Assembly: GCF_001650025.1 (NCBI RefSeq)
Contig: NZ_LVVY01000081.1
Span: 55,740 to 119,739 of the forward strand
DNA: 64,000 bases
Direction of reading: 5' to 3'
DNA from: Devosia elaeis
GTDB lineage: Bacteria; Pseudomonadota; Alphaproteobacteria; Rhizobiales; Devosiaceae
The notes below the pieces were generated by a model that was not told where the DNA came from, searched no databases, and saw only the letters and a program-made list of their open reading frames with translations. Within the stretch, counting starts at the first letter, position 1. Every line of letters begins with the position of its first letter. Of the stretch, positions 8,389 through 18,257 are shown piece after piece. The translations under genes and the position numbers were made by a program.

Positions 8389-9348
8389 GTGACAGATCTG
8401 CCCCATTCACCCGAACAACCCGTCGTCGCGGTGGAGACCTCGCGCTGGAAGACTTTTCTCAAGTCCGACATCGTGTGGTCCTACCGGCACTCGCCCGTAA
8501 CCATCGTGGCGTCCATAGTGGCGCTGCTGCTGATCCTGATGGCAGTGTTTGCGCCCCTGCTGGCGCCCTATAATCCGTTCAATCCGGCTACGCTCAACCT
8601 GATGGACGGCTTCACGCCGCCCAATTCGTCGTCCTTCTCGGGCAAGTATTTCGCACTCGGCACCGACAGCCAGGGCCGCGACATGCTCTCCACCATCATG
8701 TATGGCTCGCGCGTGTCGCTGTTTGTCGGCTTCATGGCGACACTGTTCGCCATGGTCATGGGCGTCGGGCTGGGCCTGGTCTCCGGCTATGTCGGGGGCG
8801 TGGTCGACGCCATCATCATGCGCGTCGCCGACGTGCAGTTGAGCTTCCCCGCCATTCTGATCGCTCTTCTGATCTTCGGCGTTGCGCGCGGCATCATTCC
8901 GCCCAACCAGCAGGAAGGGGCCGCCGTCTGGGTGCTCATCGTCGCCATTGGCCTGGCCAATTGGGCTCAGTTCGCCCGTACCGTGCGCGGCGCGACCATG
9001 GTGGAGCGCCAGAAGGATTATGTCTCGGCCGCACGCCTCCTCGGCGTCAATCCGATCATCATCCTGCTGCGCCATGTGCTGCCCAATGTGCTGGGCCCGG
9101 TTCTGGTGATCGGCACGATCAGCCTGGCCCTCGCCATCATCGAGGAAGCCACGCTTTCCTATCTAGGCGTCGGCGTACCCCCGACCCAGCCCTCGCTCGG
9201 AACGCTGATCCGCATCGGCCAGCAATTCATGTTCTCTGGCGAATGGTGGATCATCCTCTTCCCGGCCATTACCCTCATCCTGCTCGCTTTGTCGGTCAAC
9301 CTCCTGGGTGACTGGCTGCGCGATGCCCTCAACCCGAAGTTGCGCTGA
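8389..9348 (+). CDS. Peptide-type ABC transporter permease (DppC/GsiD type)
   Basis: Second permease of the importer, 319 residues, GTG start at 8389. It has the DppC-type layout: cytoplasmic N-terminus, a first helix (VTIVASIVALLLILMAVFAPLL), a periplasmic loop with FALGTDSQGRDMLST, and the transport domain with the EAA loop KDYVSAARLLGVNPIIILLRHVLPN. Its stop codon shares one base with the start of the ATPase gene (TGATG). Confidence 0.93.
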   Translation: MTDLPHSPEQPVVAVETSRWKTFLKSDIVWSYRHSPVTIVASIVALLLILMAVFAPLLAPYNPFNPATLNLMDGFTPPNSSSFSGKYFALGTDSQGRDMLSTIMYGSRVSLFVGFMATLFAMVMGVGLGLVSGYVGGVVDAIIMRVADVQLSFPAILIALLIFGVARGIIPPNQQEGAAVWVLIVAIGLANWAQFARTVRGATMVERQKDYVSAARLLGVNPIIILLRHVLPNVLGPVLVIGTISLALAIIEEATLSYLGVGVPPTQPSLGTLIRIGQQFMFSGEWWIILFPAITLILLALSVNLLGDWLRDALNPKLR

Positions 9349-10988
9349 TGACCGAGCCCGTTCTTTCCATCAAGGACCTCGTCGTCGAGTTCCCCTTCCG
9401 GGACGACGTGTTCCGCGCCGTCAACGGCGTTTCCTTCGACATCATGCCGGGCGAAGTGGTCGGCGTGGTGGGCGAATCGGGTGCCGGCAAATCCATGACC
9501 GGCTCGGCCGTGATCGGGCTGATCGAGCGGCCCGGCCATATTGCGGGCGGGGAAATCCGCCTCAAGGGCGAGCGCATCGACAATTTGCCGGAGGAGGCCA
9601 AGGCCAAGCTGCGCGGCAAGCGCATCGGCATGGTCTTCCAGGACCCGCTGACCAGCCTCAACCCGCTCTATACGGTGGGCGAGCAATTGGTCGAGACCAT
9701 CCGCACGCACTTGCCGCTCAACGAGGCGCAGGCGCGACAGAAGGCCATCGACCTGTTGACCGAGGCCGGCATTCCCAAGGCGGCCGAGCGCATCGATTCC
9801 TATCCGCACCAATTCTCGGGCGGCATGCGGCAGCGCGTGGTCATCGCCCTGGCCATCGCCGCCGAGCCGGAACTGATCATCGCCGACGAGCCGACTTCGG
9901 CGCTCGACGTCTCGGTGCAGGCCCAGATCATCAAGGTCCTGAAAAAGCTGTGCTCGAGCCATGGCGCGGCGGTGATGCTCATCACCCACGACATGGGCGT
10001 CATCGCCCAGACGGCCGACCGCATGGTGGTGATGCATCACGGCAAGGTGGTGGAAACCGGCACGGTGGGCGACATCATCCGCCGCCCGCGCGAGGCCTAT
10101 ACGATCAAGCTGATCCAATCGATCCCCACCATTCTCCGCCAGGAGCACGCCGCCACCCCGGCAGAGGCCGCCAATGACGACGGGGCCTATGTGCAGGTGA
10201 AGAACCTGGTGCGCGATTTCGAGATCGGCAAGGGCAGCTTCACCAAGCTGTTGCCCGGCAAGACGGAAATCTTCCGCGCCGTCAACGATGTCAGCTTCTC
10301 CATATCCAAGGGGGAAACCTTCGGGCTGGTGGGTGAGTCGGGTTCGGGCAAATCCACCTGCGCCAAGATGATCGTGGGCCTGCTGCGGCCCACTTCAGGC
10401 CAGATCATTGTGGACGGCCACGACATCTGGGCCGGCGGCAAGGGCCATCAGGAGCGCCGCAAGCGCGTGCAGATGATCTTCCAGGATCCCTATGCCAGCC
10501 TCAATCCGCGCTGGCGGGTGGCCGATATCATCGCCGAGCCGATGCGCACGCTGGGCATTGCCCGCAACCGCTCGGAGGTCGACGACAGGGTCGCAGAATT
10601 GCTGCGCCGGGTGCGGCTCGACCCCTCGGTGATGCGGAAATTCCCGCATGAATTTTCCGGCGGCCAGCGCCAGCGCATCGCCATTGCGCGGGCGTTGTCG
10701 AGCCAGCCCGAATTCATCGTCTGCGACGAGCCCACCTCGGCTCTCGACGTGTCGGTGCAGGCGCAGGTGCTGGACCTGATGAGCGAGCTTCAGTCCGAAT
10801 TCGGACTGACCTATCTGCTCATCAGCCACAACCTGGCCGTGGTGCGGCAGATGTCCAATGCCGTCGGCGTGCTGCATAATGGCGTGCTGGTCGAAAAGGG
10901 CCCCACAGACGCCATTTTCGACAATCCGCAGGCCGATTATACCAGGATGCTGCTCGACGCGGTGCCGGACATTTCCAAGGTCGCCTGA
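9348..10988 (+). CDS. Fused double ATPase of the peptide ABC importer (DppD-DppF / GsiA type)
   Basis: The 546-residue product carries two nucleotide-binding domains in one chain. The N-terminal one has Walker A GESGAGKS near residue 45, FSGGMRQRVVIALAIA and IIADEPTSALD. The C-terminal one has GESGSGKST, FSGGQRQRIAIARAL and IVCDEPTSALD. Each half ends in the short tail typical of oligopeptide ATPases. Translational coupling to the upstream permease (TGATG) supports a single four-gene operon. Confidence 0.94.
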   Translation: MTEPVLSIKDLVVEFPFRDDVFRAVNGVSFDIMPGEVVGVVGESGAGKSMTGSAVIGLIERPGHIAGGEIRLKGERIDNLPEEAKAKLRGKRIGMVFQDPLTSLNPLYTVGEQLVETIRTHLPLNEAQARQKAIDLLTEAGIPKAAERIDSYPHQFSGGMRQRVVIALAIAAEPELIIADEPTSALDVSVQAQIIKVLKKLCSSHGAAVMLITHDMGVIAQTADRMVVMHHGKVVETGTVGDIIRRPREAYTIKLIQSIPTILRQEHAATPAEAANDDGAYVQVKNLVRDFEIGKGSFTKLLPGKTEIFRAVNDVSFSISKGETFGLVGESGSGKSTCAKMIVGLLRPTSGQIIVDGHDIWAGGKGHQERRKRVQMIFQDPYASLNPRWRVADIIAEPMRTLGIARNRSEVDDRVAELLRRVRLDPSVMRKFPHEFSGGQRQRIAIARALSSQPEFIVCDEPTSALDVSVQAQVLDLMSELQSEFGLTYLLISHNLAVVRQMSNAVGVLHNGVLVEKGPTDAIFDNPQADYTRMLLDAVPDISKVA

Positions 10989-11082
10989 GCACGCAAATGC
11001 GGGGGGCGTGTGTGGCAAAGCCGGCCCCTCGCCTCCCCTTTTGACGGTTTCGAGCCGCCCGGCGGGCAAATCGCCTCCCCAC

Positions 11083-11280
11083 GGATCGCCACCCTCGGGG
11101 GTGACCCAAGGGTTCCTTGTTTTTGGGTGTATCGCAAACGCCCTCGGGTCTAGCCGGAGAGTGACGATCCGTGGGTGGGGGTGGTTCGGTTATCCCCTGA
11201 TGCCCCCTCCCTCAAGCCCTAGTCTTAAGGATGAGGGAAGCAAAAGAGCCGCGATGCCAGCTAAACCCGAACCGCTCTAG
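11083..11280. repeat. Dispersed intergenic repeat, family A, about 195 bp
   Basis: The segment from CCACCCTCGGGGG through GAACCGCTC matches 42677-42873 along its whole length with scattered differences: CAAACGCCCTCGGGTC, GTGACGA, CCCTGAT, CCCTCAA, GCAAAAGAGCCG and GAACCGCTC appear in the same order. The 3' end overlaps the stop codon of the oxidoreductase at 11277. Confidence 0.8.
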
Positions 11281-12311
11281 AGCTCGATCCGCCGGCCCTC
11301 CTTGCCCGAGAGGATCAGTGCGTCGATGAGCCGGTGCACATGGAGGGCGGTATGGCCGGTCGAACGCGGCTGGCGATGCGTGCGGACGGCCTCGACAAAA
11401 TCCTCGATCTGGGCCTGGTGCCAGTCGAAGGGGAAGGCCATGGGGTCCGCCCCGCCGCCGGAATTGCTGGCTTCGCCCACGATTTCGGTGCGGCCATCCA
11501 GCCAGTTGAGCGTGAGATTGCCGCCGGTCAGCGTGGCGCTGGCCCGGTCGAAATTGAGCGTCAGGCTCTCGGCGGCGCCGGGGTAATTGGCGGTGGTCGC
11601 CATCAGCGCGCCCACCGCGCCATTGGCGAATTCGAGGCCGCCGGCGACGAAATCCTCGGTCTCCATGCTGTGAAGGCCCGTGGTGGCCGCCAGCGCCGTC
11701 ACCGCGCTGGCCGGACCGGTAAGGCTCAGCATGAGATCGAGCGAATGAATGGCCTGGGTGATGAGCACGCCGCCGCCATCCTGCGCGAAGGTGCCGCGGC
11801 CGGGCTTGTCGTAATAGCCCTGTTGCGGGCGCCACCAGGGCACGGTGAGATGAACGGCGTGAAGGCTGCCCATCGCGCCGCTCGCCACCTGCGCGGCCAA
11901 TGCCTCGGAGGCGGCGCGGAAACGATGCTGGAAGATGATGCCCAGGGTGACGCCGGCAGCATCGCACAGCGCGACCAGGCGCTGGGCCGCCTCGGTGGAG
12001 CGCTCTACCGGTTTTTCCATGAGCACATGCTTGCCGGCCGCCGCCGCCGCGGCGACGATGTCCTGGCGGGCATTGGGCGGAGTCAGCACCAGGATGGCCT
12101 CGACCGCTGGATCGGCCAGGAGGGCTTCGTAACTGGCGGCGGCGGGCAGCTCGTATTCGGCGCAGAAGCGCTTCAGCTCCTCTTCATTGCGCCGCCAGAC
12201 GCCGCGCACATCGACCTTGTCGCGCAAGGCGCCGAGCGCCAGGGCATGCGGCTTGGCCCCCATGCCCGCGCCGATCACGCCCAATCCGAATTTGCCCTGT
12301 TCATGCGCCAT
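11277..12311 (-). CDS. Gfo/Idh/MocA-family oxidoreductase
   Basis: NAD(P)-dependent sugar or polyol dehydrogenase family with an N-terminal Rossmann fold and a C-terminal alpha/beta substrate domain. The 344-residue product shows GLGVIGAGMGAKPHALAL near residue 10, the strand-ending MEKPVERS around 100, and VLITQAIHSLDLML where the family's conserved HxxD (H-S-L-D) lies. Start is ATG at 12311. It is a single gene; the stop overlaps a dispersed repeat. The substrate is unknown. Confidence 0.88.
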   Translation of the reverse strand: MAHEQGKFGLGVIGAGMGAKPHALALGALRDKVDVRGVWRRNEEELKRFCAEYELPAAASYEALLADPAVEAILVLTPPNARQDIVAAAAAAGKHVLMEKPVERSTEAAQRLVALCDAAGVTLGIIFQHRFRAASEALAAQVASGAMGSLHAVHLTVPWWRPQQGYYDKPGRGTFAQDGGGVLITQAIHSLDLMLSLTGPASAVTALAATTGLHSMETEDFVAGGLEFANGAVGALMATTANYPGAAESLTLNFDRASATLTGGNLTLNWLDGRTEIVGEASNSGGGADPMAFPFDWHQAQIEDFVEAVRTHRQPRSTGHTALHVHRLIDALILSGKEGRRIEL

Positions 12312-12394
12312 TCAGCCGCTTCCTCCTATGCCTTGGTCGCGCCATGATCGCGGCGCTCCATCCCCGTTTTGGGGCAGATATGAGGGGACTTAGC

Positions 12395-13120
12395 ATGAAA
12401 CTGGCCGGACTTGTTGCAGCGCTTTTCGTGGCGGTCGGCATTGCGCTGGCCGGCTGGTTCGTGGGCACTTCGCTGGTGGAAAGCCGCCAGCCGCTGCGTA
12501 CGGTGACCGTCAAAGGCCTGTCCGAACGCGCCGTGCAGGCCGATCTGGGCTTCTGGCCGATCCGGTTCGTGGCCACCGGGCCGACGCTGGAAGCGGCGCG
12601 GGCGAGCCTGGAAAATTCCGAGGCGTCGGTGCGAGCCTTTCTCGCCGACCGCGGCTTCGGGGAGGGAGAAATCCAGGTGCAGAACGTGCTCGTGGAGGAT
12701 CGCGCGGCGGGCTACAATGCCGGTTCCACCCCGGACGAATACCGCTTCGTTCTGACCGAGGACATGCTGGTGACCACCGACAAGGTGACCGAGCTGGCCG
12801 AAGCCAGCCGCTCGGTGGCGGACCTCTTGCGACAGGGCGTGGTATTCTCCTCGGACAGCTACAGCGCCGGGGCGTCCTTCGTCTTCACCAATATCAACGA
12901 CCTCAAGAGCGAGATGCTGACCGAGGCGACGCAGCGCGCCAAGGAAACCGCAGCGCAATTCGCCAGCGAATCGGGCGCGCAGGTGGGCGATATCCAGACC
13001 GCCAATCAGGGCGTGTTCGAAATCCTGCCGGCGGTCGACATTCCTAATGACCGGCCGGAAAAGCAGATCGACAAGAAGGTGCGCGTGGTGACGACGATCA
13101 CCTATTTCCTGGTGGACTGA
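12395..13120 (+). CDS. SIMPL domain protein (DUF541)
   Basis: SIMPL proteins are periplasmic or membrane-anchored beta-barrel-like oligomers with no settled biochemical role. The 241-residue product starts with a single hydrophobic anchor (LVAALFVAVGIALAGWFV), then VTVKGLSERAVQADLGFWPI and paired repeats of the SIMPL fold. I choose ATG 12395 because GAGGGGAC precedes it at a good distance; an upstream ATG at 12344 would add 17 unlikely residues. The 3' end overlaps the convergent epimerase gene by 23 bp. Confidence 0.82.
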   Translation: MKLAGLVAALFVAVGIALAGWFVGTSLVESRQPLRTVTVKGLSERAVQADLGFWPIRFVATGPTLEAARASLENSEASVRAFLADRGFGEGEIQVQNVLVEDRAAGYNAGSTPDEYRFVLTEDMLVTTDKVTELAEASRSVADLLRQGVVFSSDSYSAGASFVFTNINDLKSEMLTEATQRAKETAAQFASESGAQVGDIQTANQGVFEILPAVDIPNDRPEKQIDKKVRVVTTITYFLVD

Positions 13121-13520
13121 TCTCTTCGAGCTCGATCAGCGTGCCGTCGAAATCCTTGGGATGAAGGAAAAGGACGGGATTGCCGTGCGCGCCGATCCTG
13201 GGCCGGCCATCGCCCAGGATGCGGGCGCCTTCGGACAGCAATCTGGCGCTGGCGGCGGCGATGTCGGGCACTTCGAAGCAGATATGGTGCATGCCGCCGG
13301 CCGGGTTCCTGTCGAGAAAGGCGGCGATGGGAGAATCTGCGCCCAGCGGTTCGAGCAGTTCGACCTTGGTATTGCCGGTATCGACGAAGACCACGGTGAC
13401 GCCATGCTCGGGCAGCGCCTGAGGCGAGCCCACATCGGCGCCGAGCCGGTCGCGATATTTCGCGGCGGCGGCGGCAAGGTCCGGCACGGCGATGGCGATG
13501 TGATTGAGGCGGCCGATCAT
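13098..13520 (-). CDS. mce: Methylmalonyl-CoA epimerase
   Basis: VOC-fold enzyme that interconverts the (S) and (R) isomers of methylmalonyl-CoA, feeding the mutase encoded just upstream. The 140-residue product has paired beta-alpha-beta-beta-beta modules, the metal-binding histidine in [21 protein letters not shown] in the middle and LIELEE at the end. The start overlaps the stop of the mutase gene by four bases (ATGA). It is the last gene of the propionate operon. Confidence 0.93.
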   Translation of the reverse strand: MIGRLNHIAIAVPDLAAAAAKYRDRLGADVGSPQALPEHGVTVVFVDTGNTKVELLEPLGADSPIAAFLDRNPAGGMHHICFEVPDIAAASARLLSEGARILGDGRPRIGAHGNPVLFLHPKDFDGTLIELEEISPPGNR

Positions 13521-15628
13521 CGGTTGGACAGCCTTCCCTCGATTTCGTTGAGCACGGAGAAGGCCGCGTCGAGCACATTGGTGCCGGGCCCAAAAATGGC
13601 GGCGACACCGGCATTATAGAGGAAGTCGTAATCGGGCTCGGGAATGACCCCGCCGACAATGACGGTCACGTCGCCCAGGTCGCGCGCCTTGAGCGCCTCG
13701 ATCAATTCGGGCACCAGCGTCTTGTGCCCCGCCGCCAGCGAGGAGACGCCGACGGCATCGACCTTGAACTCGCCGGCATGGGCCGCCACTTCCGGGGCGG
13801 TCTCGAACAGGTCGCCCATATGGACGGTGAAGCCGAGATCGGCAAAGGCGCTCGCGATGATCTTGGCGCCGCGATCATGCCCGTCCTGGCCCATCTTGGC
13901 GATGAAGATGGCGGGCGCCCTGCCCCGCGATGCCTTGAAGGCCGCGATGCGGTCGGTGACCGAGCGGAGCTGGGGGTCGTCGCCATAGCCGCCGGCATAG
14001 ACGCCGGAAATCACGCGCGTCACCGCGCGATGGCGGCCGAAGGCATCTTCCATGGCCTGGGAAATCTCACCCAGGCTGGCGCGGGCGCGGGCGGCCTCGA
14101 TGGCGGCTTCGAGCAGATTGCCCTCGTCCTTGGCGGCGAATTCGCGCAGGGCGGCGAGCATGGACTGACACTTCGCCTCGTCGCGCGTCTGGCGGATACG
14201 CTGGAGCTGCGCGATCTGCTCGGCGCGGACCTTGGCATTGTCGATCTCGCGGACCTCGATCTCCTGCTCGCTTTCCACCCGGTAGCGATTGACGCCGACA
14301 ATGACGTCCTCGCCCCGGTCGACCCGGGCCTGGCGCAACGCGGCGGCCTGCTCGATGGCCATTTTCGGACCGCCCGACTGCACGAAGGCGGTCATGCCGC
14401 CCTGGGCCTCAGCCTCCGCGATCAGGGTGCGGGCGCCCGCGACCAGGTCGGCGGTGAGCGCCTCGACATAATAGGAGCCGCCCAGGGGATCGACCACGTC
14501 GGTGATGCGGCTTTCGTGCTGGAGAATGAGCTGGGTATTGCGGGCGATGCGGCTGGAAAACTCGGTGGGCAGCGCGATGGCTTCGTCGAAGGAATTGGTG
14601 TGCAGGCTCTGCGTGCCGCCCAGCGTGGCGGCCAGGGCTTCGATGGTGGTGCGCACGATATTGTTGTGCGGGTCCTGCTCGGTCAGCGACACGCCCGAGG
14701 TCTGGCAATGGGTGCGCAGCATCTTGGAGCGCGGGTCCTTCGCGCCCAGATCGGTCATGATCCCGCTCCAGAGTTTTCGCGCGGCGCGCAACTTGGCCAC
14801 CTCGAGGAAGAAGTTCATGCCGATGCCGAAAAAGAACGACAGGCGGCCGGCAAAGGCATCGATATCCAGGCCCCGGCGCTGGGCCGCGCGGACATATTCC
14901 ATGCCGTCGGCCAGGGTATAGGCCAGCTCCTGCACCGCCGTCGCCCCCGCCTCGTGCATGTGATAGCCGGAAATGGAGATCGAATTGAATTTGGGCATGT
15001 GCCGGGCGGTGTGGTCGATGATGTCGCCGACAATGCGCATGGAGGGTTCGGGCGGGTAGATATAGGTGTTGCGGACCATGAACTCCTTGAGGATGTCGTT
15101 CTGGATGGTCCCTTCCAATTGCTCCTGGCGCACCCCCTGCTCCTCGGCGGCGACGATGAACATGGCCAGCACCGGAATGACGGCGCCGTTCATGGTCATG
15201 GACACGCTCATCTGGTCGAGCGGAATGCCGTCGAAGAGGATTTTCATGTCCTCGACGCTGTCGATGGCCACGCCGGCCTTGCCGACATCGCCGACGACGC
15301 GGGGATGATCGCTGTCGTAGCCGCGATGGGTGGCGAGATCGAAGGCGACGGAGAGCCCCTTCTGCCCCTTGTCCAGCGCCTGGCGATAGAAGGCATTGGA
15401 TTCGCGCGCCGTGGAGAAGCCGGCATATTGGCGGATGGTCCAGGGCCGGTTGGCATACATGGTGGCGCGCACGCCGCGCGTGAACGGTTCGGCCCCGGGC
15501 ACTTCGCCATCCGGGCCGAGATAGACCGGCTTTACCGCGATGCCGCCATAATCGCGATCGAGCGATGAAAGCGGCGTATCGCGGAGTTCGCGCTGGGCCA
15601 GGGCGGCCCATTTTTCACGGTCAGACAT
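13517..15628 (-). CDS. scpA: Methylmalonyl-CoA mutase
   Basis: Adenosylcobalamin-dependent enzyme converting (R)-methylmalonyl-CoA to succinyl-CoA. The 703-residue product contains the catalytic TIM barrel in the first 500 residues ([43 protein letters not shown]) and a C-terminal B12 domain with the cobalt-ligand motif [13 protein letters not shown] 15628 is chosen; the open frame continues upstream only through a palindromic repeat. It is the single-chain form, as in other proteobacteria. It is co-directional with pccA upstream and coupled to mce downstream. Confidence 0.95.
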   Translation of the reverse strand: MSDREKWAALAQRELRDTPLSSLDRDYGGIAVKPVYLGPDGEVPGAEPFTRGVRATMYANRPWTIRQYAGFSTARESNAFYRQALDKGQKGLSVAFDLATHRGYDSDHPRVVGDVGKAGVAIDSVEDMKILFDGIPLDQMSVSMTMNGAVIPVLAMFIVAAEEQGVRQEQLEGTIQNDILKEFMVRNTYIYPPEPSMRIVGDIIDHTARHMPKFNSISISGYHMHEAGATAVQELAYTLADGMEYVRAAQRRGLDIDAFAGRLSFFFGIGMNFFLEVAKLRAARKLWSGIMTDLGAKDPRSKMLRTHCQTSGVSLTEQDPHNNIVRTTIEALAATLGGTQSLHTNSFDEAIALPTEFSSRIARNTQLILQHESRITDVVDPLGGSYYVEALTADLVAGARTLIAEAEAQGGMTAFVQSGGPKMAIEQAAALRQARVDRGEDVIVGVNRYRVESEQEIEVREIDNAKVRAEQIAQLQRIRQTRDEAKCQSMLAALREFAAKDEGNLLEAAIEAARARASLGEISQAMEDAFGRHRAVTRVISGVYAGGYGDDPQLRSVTDRIAAFKASRGRAPAIFIAKMGQDGHDRGAKIIASAFADLGFTVHMGDLFETAPEVAAHAGEFKVDAVGVSSLAAGHKTLVPELIEALKARDLGDVTVIVGGVIPEPDYDFLYNAGVAAIFGPGTNVLDAAFSVLNEIEGRLSNR

Positions 15629-15658
15629 GGGTGAACTCCATATTTTCACGCGCCGAAC

Positions 15659-15765
15659 GGCACCTCCCCCTCGACGGGGGAGGCTGGGAGGGGGTGCGGG
15701 AGCCGGGATATCGTGGCTCTCACTCCCCATTCTTGATCCCTCCCCGCGAGGGGGAGGGTGACGAG
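15659..15765. repeat. CCTCCCC-type palindromic repeat between pccA and mutase
   Basis: Two hairpin units: CCTCCCCCTCGACGGGGGAGG and CCTCCCCGCGAGGGGGAGG, separated by about 50 bp. The same type occurs at 18117-18245 and 21421-21545. Confidence 0.7.
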
Positions 15766-15782
15766 TGATAATTCGCGCGCCA

Positions 15783-17765
15783 TCACACAGCCTCGAATTC
15801 GAGCATGACCTGATCGACCGCCAGCACCGCGCCGGGAACCACGTGGACCTTGCTCACCCGGGCCCGCTTTTCGGCCTTGAGCACGTTTTCCATCTTCATG
15901 GCCTCGACAATGGCCAGGGTCTGGCCGTCCTCGACCACATCGCCTTCCTTCACATCCACCCGCACGACCTGGCCGGGCATGGGGCAGAGCAGGAACCGGC
16001 TCATATCGGGCGGCACCTTGACCGGCATGTGCCGGAGATATTGCGCGATATGGGGCTGGAGGACGAGCGCCTTGAGGTCGGCGCCGCGATAGCGGATGCG
16101 GAAGCCGGAGGTGATGGGATCGACCCGCAGCACGGCATGGCGCCCGCCCGACCAATCCAGATGCGCCAGCCGGTCGCCCGGCTGCCAGGCCAGCCGCAGG
16201 GCTTCGGAGCGCCAGTCGGCATCGACGAGGATGTCATGTCCCTGCTGGTGCAGCACGACATTCTCGCTTTTGTCGCCGATCGCCACATGCCAGCGACTTT
16301 CCGCCTGGGCGCCGGTGCGCCGATGCTCACGCCGGGCCATGAGCACGGCGGCGGCGGCAACGACATCGAAATGATGATCGGCACCGAGCTCGGCGCCCGC
16401 AAAACCGTCCGGAAATTCCTCGGCGATGTAGCCGGTGGTGAGCCGGCCCTCGCGGAAGCGGTCCTGTCCCATGACGGTGGAAAGGAAGGGGAGATTATTG
16501 CCCACGCCTTCGAGCTCGAAGGAATCCAGCGCCAGCGCCATGGCGTCCACCGCATCCAGCCGCGTCGGCGCCCAGGTGCAGAGCTTGGCGATCATCGGAT
16601 CGTAGAAGGTGGAAATCTCGCCGCCTTCGAAAACGCCGGTATCGTTGCGCACCACCAGCGTTTCGGAGGCGCTTTCCGCCGGCGGGCGATAGCGGCTCAG
16701 CCGGCCGGTGGAGGGCAGGAAATTGCGGTAGGGGTCTTCCGCATAGAGCCGGCTTTCGATGGCCCAGCCATGGCGCTGCACCTCGTCCTGACCCAGCGGC
16801 AGCTTTTCGCCATTGGCGACGCGCAGCATGAGTTCGACGAGGTCGAGGCCGGTGATCAATTCAGTCACCGGATGCTCGACCTGGAGGCGGGTATTCATTT
16901 CGAGGAAATAGAATTTCCTGTCCTTGTCGACGATGAATTCCACCGTGCCGGCGCTGCGGTAGCCGACGGCCTTGGCCAGGGCCACGGACTGCTCGCCCAT
17001 GGCCTGTCGCGTGGCTTCATCCAGGAAGGGCGAGGGCGCTTCCTCGATCACCTTCTGGTTGCGGCGCTGGATCGAGCATTCGCGCTCGTTGAGATAGAGC
17101 ACATTGCCATGCGCGTCGGCGATGAGCTGGATTTCGATATGGCGCGGCTCGGTGACGAATTTCTCGATGAAGATGCGATCATCGCCAAAGGACGAGGCGG
17201 CCTCGGACCTGGAGCGCTCGAAGCCTTCGCGGGCTTCCGCGTCGGTCCAGGCGATGCGCATGCCTTTGCCGCCACCGCCGGCCGAGGCCTTGATCATCAC
17301 CGGATAGCCGATGGATTTCGAGATCGCCACGGCATGCTCGGCATCGTCGATCAGGCCCATATGGCCGGGCACGGTGGAGACGCCCGCCTCCGCGGCCAGC
17401 TTCTTGGAGGTGATCTTGTCGCCCATGGCCTCGATGGCCTGGGGCGGCGGGCCGACAAAGATGATGCCCTCTTTTTCGAGCGCAGCCGAAAAGGCGGCGT
17501 TTTCGGAGAGGAAGCCATAGCCGGGATGCACCGCCTGCGCGCCGGTCTGCTTGCAAGCGGCGATGATCCTGTCGATCTGGAGATAGCTTTCCCGGGCCGG
17601 CGATGCGCCGATATGGACCGCTTCGTCGGCCATGCGCACATGCAGCGCTTCCCGATCGGCATCGGAATAGACGGCCACCGTGGCAATGCCCATCTTTTTC
17701 GCCGTCTTGATGACCCGGCAGGCGATTTCGCCGCGATTGGCGATGAGGAGTTTGGTGATGGTCAT
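15783..17765 (-). CDS. pccA: Propionyl-CoA carboxylase alpha subunit (biotin carboxylase plus BCCP)
   Basis: Carboxylates biotin with ATP and bicarbonate and hands CO2 to PccB for propionyl-CoA carboxylation. The 660-residue product has the biotin-carboxylase half ([17 protein letters not shown], the [11 protein letters not shown] loop, [36 protein letters not shown]), a linker domain, and a C-terminal biotinyl domain with EAMKMEN, biotin on about Lys624. Start ATG 17765 overlaps the stop of the DUF559 gene (ATGA), so an unrelated nuclease-like gene lies between pccB and pccA. Confidence 0.95.
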   Translation of the reverse strand: MTITKLLIANRGEIACRVIKTAKKMGIATVAVYSDADREALHVRMADEAVHIGASPARESYLQIDRIIAACKQTGAQAVHPGYGFLSENAAFSAALEKEGIIFVGPPPQAIEAMGDKITSKKLAAEAGVSTVPGHMGLIDDAEHAVAISKSIGYPVMIKASAGGGGKGMRIAWTDAEAREGFERSRSEAASSFGDDRIFIEKFVTEPRHIEIQLIADAHGNVLYLNERECSIQRRNQKVIEEAPSPFLDEATRQAMGEQSVALAKAVGYRSAGTVEFIVDKDRKFYFLEMNTRLQVEHPVTELITGLDLVELMLRVANGEKLPLGQDEVQRHGWAIESRLYAEDPYRNFLPSTGRLSRYRPPAESASETLVVRNDTGVFEGGEISTFYDPMIAKLCTWAPTRLDAVDAMALALDSFELEGVGNNLPFLSTVMGQDRFREGRLTTGYIAEEFPDGFAGAELGADHHFDVVAAAAVLMARREHRRTGAQAESRWHVAIGDKSENVVLHQQGHDILVDADWRSEALRLAWQPGDRLAHLDWSGGRHAVLRVDPITSGFRIRYRGADLKALVLQPHIAQYLRHMPVKVPPDMSRFLLCPMPGQVVRVDVKEGDVVEDGQTLAIVEAMKMENVLKAEKRARVSKVHVVPGAVLAVDQVMLEFEAV

Positions 17766-18106
17766 GGGGCCATGATCCCTTCGATGGCCAGAACAATAAT
17801 GTCGAAAACACCTTCGGCGTTGCCAAGCACGTCGGCATTGGTGAAGCGCAGGACGCGATAGCCCTCGCTTTCGATGAAGCGCGTTCGGGCGGCATCATAG
17901 GCCTGGGCTATGTCCGAGCCGTGGGTATCGCCATCGATCTCGATGACCAGCCGCAGCGCGTGGCAGGCGAAGTCTGCGTAATAGGGTCCGAGCGAAACTT
18001 GGCGCCGGAAATTATGCTGCTGGCGCAGCGGATAGAGCAGGCGCCACATGGCCCGTTCGGGCTCCGTGGCGTTGCGGCGGAGCTGGCGGGCCTGGTCTAT
18101 GCTCAT
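17762..18106 (-). CDS. DUF559 domain protein (restriction-endonuclease-like fold)
   Basis: DUF559 proteins resemble very-short-patch-repair and other PD-(D/E)XK-like nucleases; their role is not established. The 114-residue product shows the family marks: RRNATEPERAMWRLL near residue 10, FRRQVSLGPYYADFAC, then LVIEIDGDTHG with the acidic catalytic-type residues, and GYRVLRFTNADVL. ATG 18106 is used; the frame extends upstream only into the repeat at 18117-18245. It reads with the pcc operon, and its stop overlaps the pccA start by four bases. Insertion into a conserved operon suggests acquisition as a repeat-associated cassette; that is inference. Confidence 0.8.
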   Translation of the reverse strand: MSIDQARQLRRNATEPERAMWRLLYPLRQQHNFRRQVSLGPYYADFACHALRLVIEIDGDTHGSDIAQAYDAARTRFIESEGYRVLRFTNADVLGNAEGVFDIIVLAIEGIMAP

Positions 18107-18116
18107 ACACACCCCC

Positions 18117-18245
18117 ACCCCCACCCCTGTCCCCTCCCCACAAGGGGGAGGGAGACCCTCCCTGGCAATCTTCGCCGCCACGCATCCGGAATGGGCGGTT
18201 CCATCGTCTCCCTCCCCCTCGTGGGGAGGGGACAGGGGTGGGGGT
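18117..18245. repeat. 39-bp near-perfect inverted repeat
   Basis: Arm 18117-18155 is the reverse complement of arm 18207-18245 with one mismatch in 39, separated by 51 bp. Each arm also contains the CCTCCCC...GGGGAGG hairpin seen at 15659 and 21421. It lies between pccB and the DUF559 gene and could form a large cruciform or RNA stem. Confidence 0.85.
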
Positions 18246-18257
18246 AAGCAGCCTCGT

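Noticed and set aside
13724..15568. Plus-strand 614-codon open frame
   Set aside because: Antisense to methylmalonyl-CoA mutase; long mirror frames are expected in GC-rich genes and it has no family resemblance.
15629..15730. N-terminal extension of the mutase to 15730
   Set aside because: The extra 34 residues are the translation of a palindromic repeat; ATG 15628 fits the family start.
18107..18181. N-terminal extension of the DUF559 protein to 18181
   Set aside because: The extra 25 residues are the translation of the inverted repeat.
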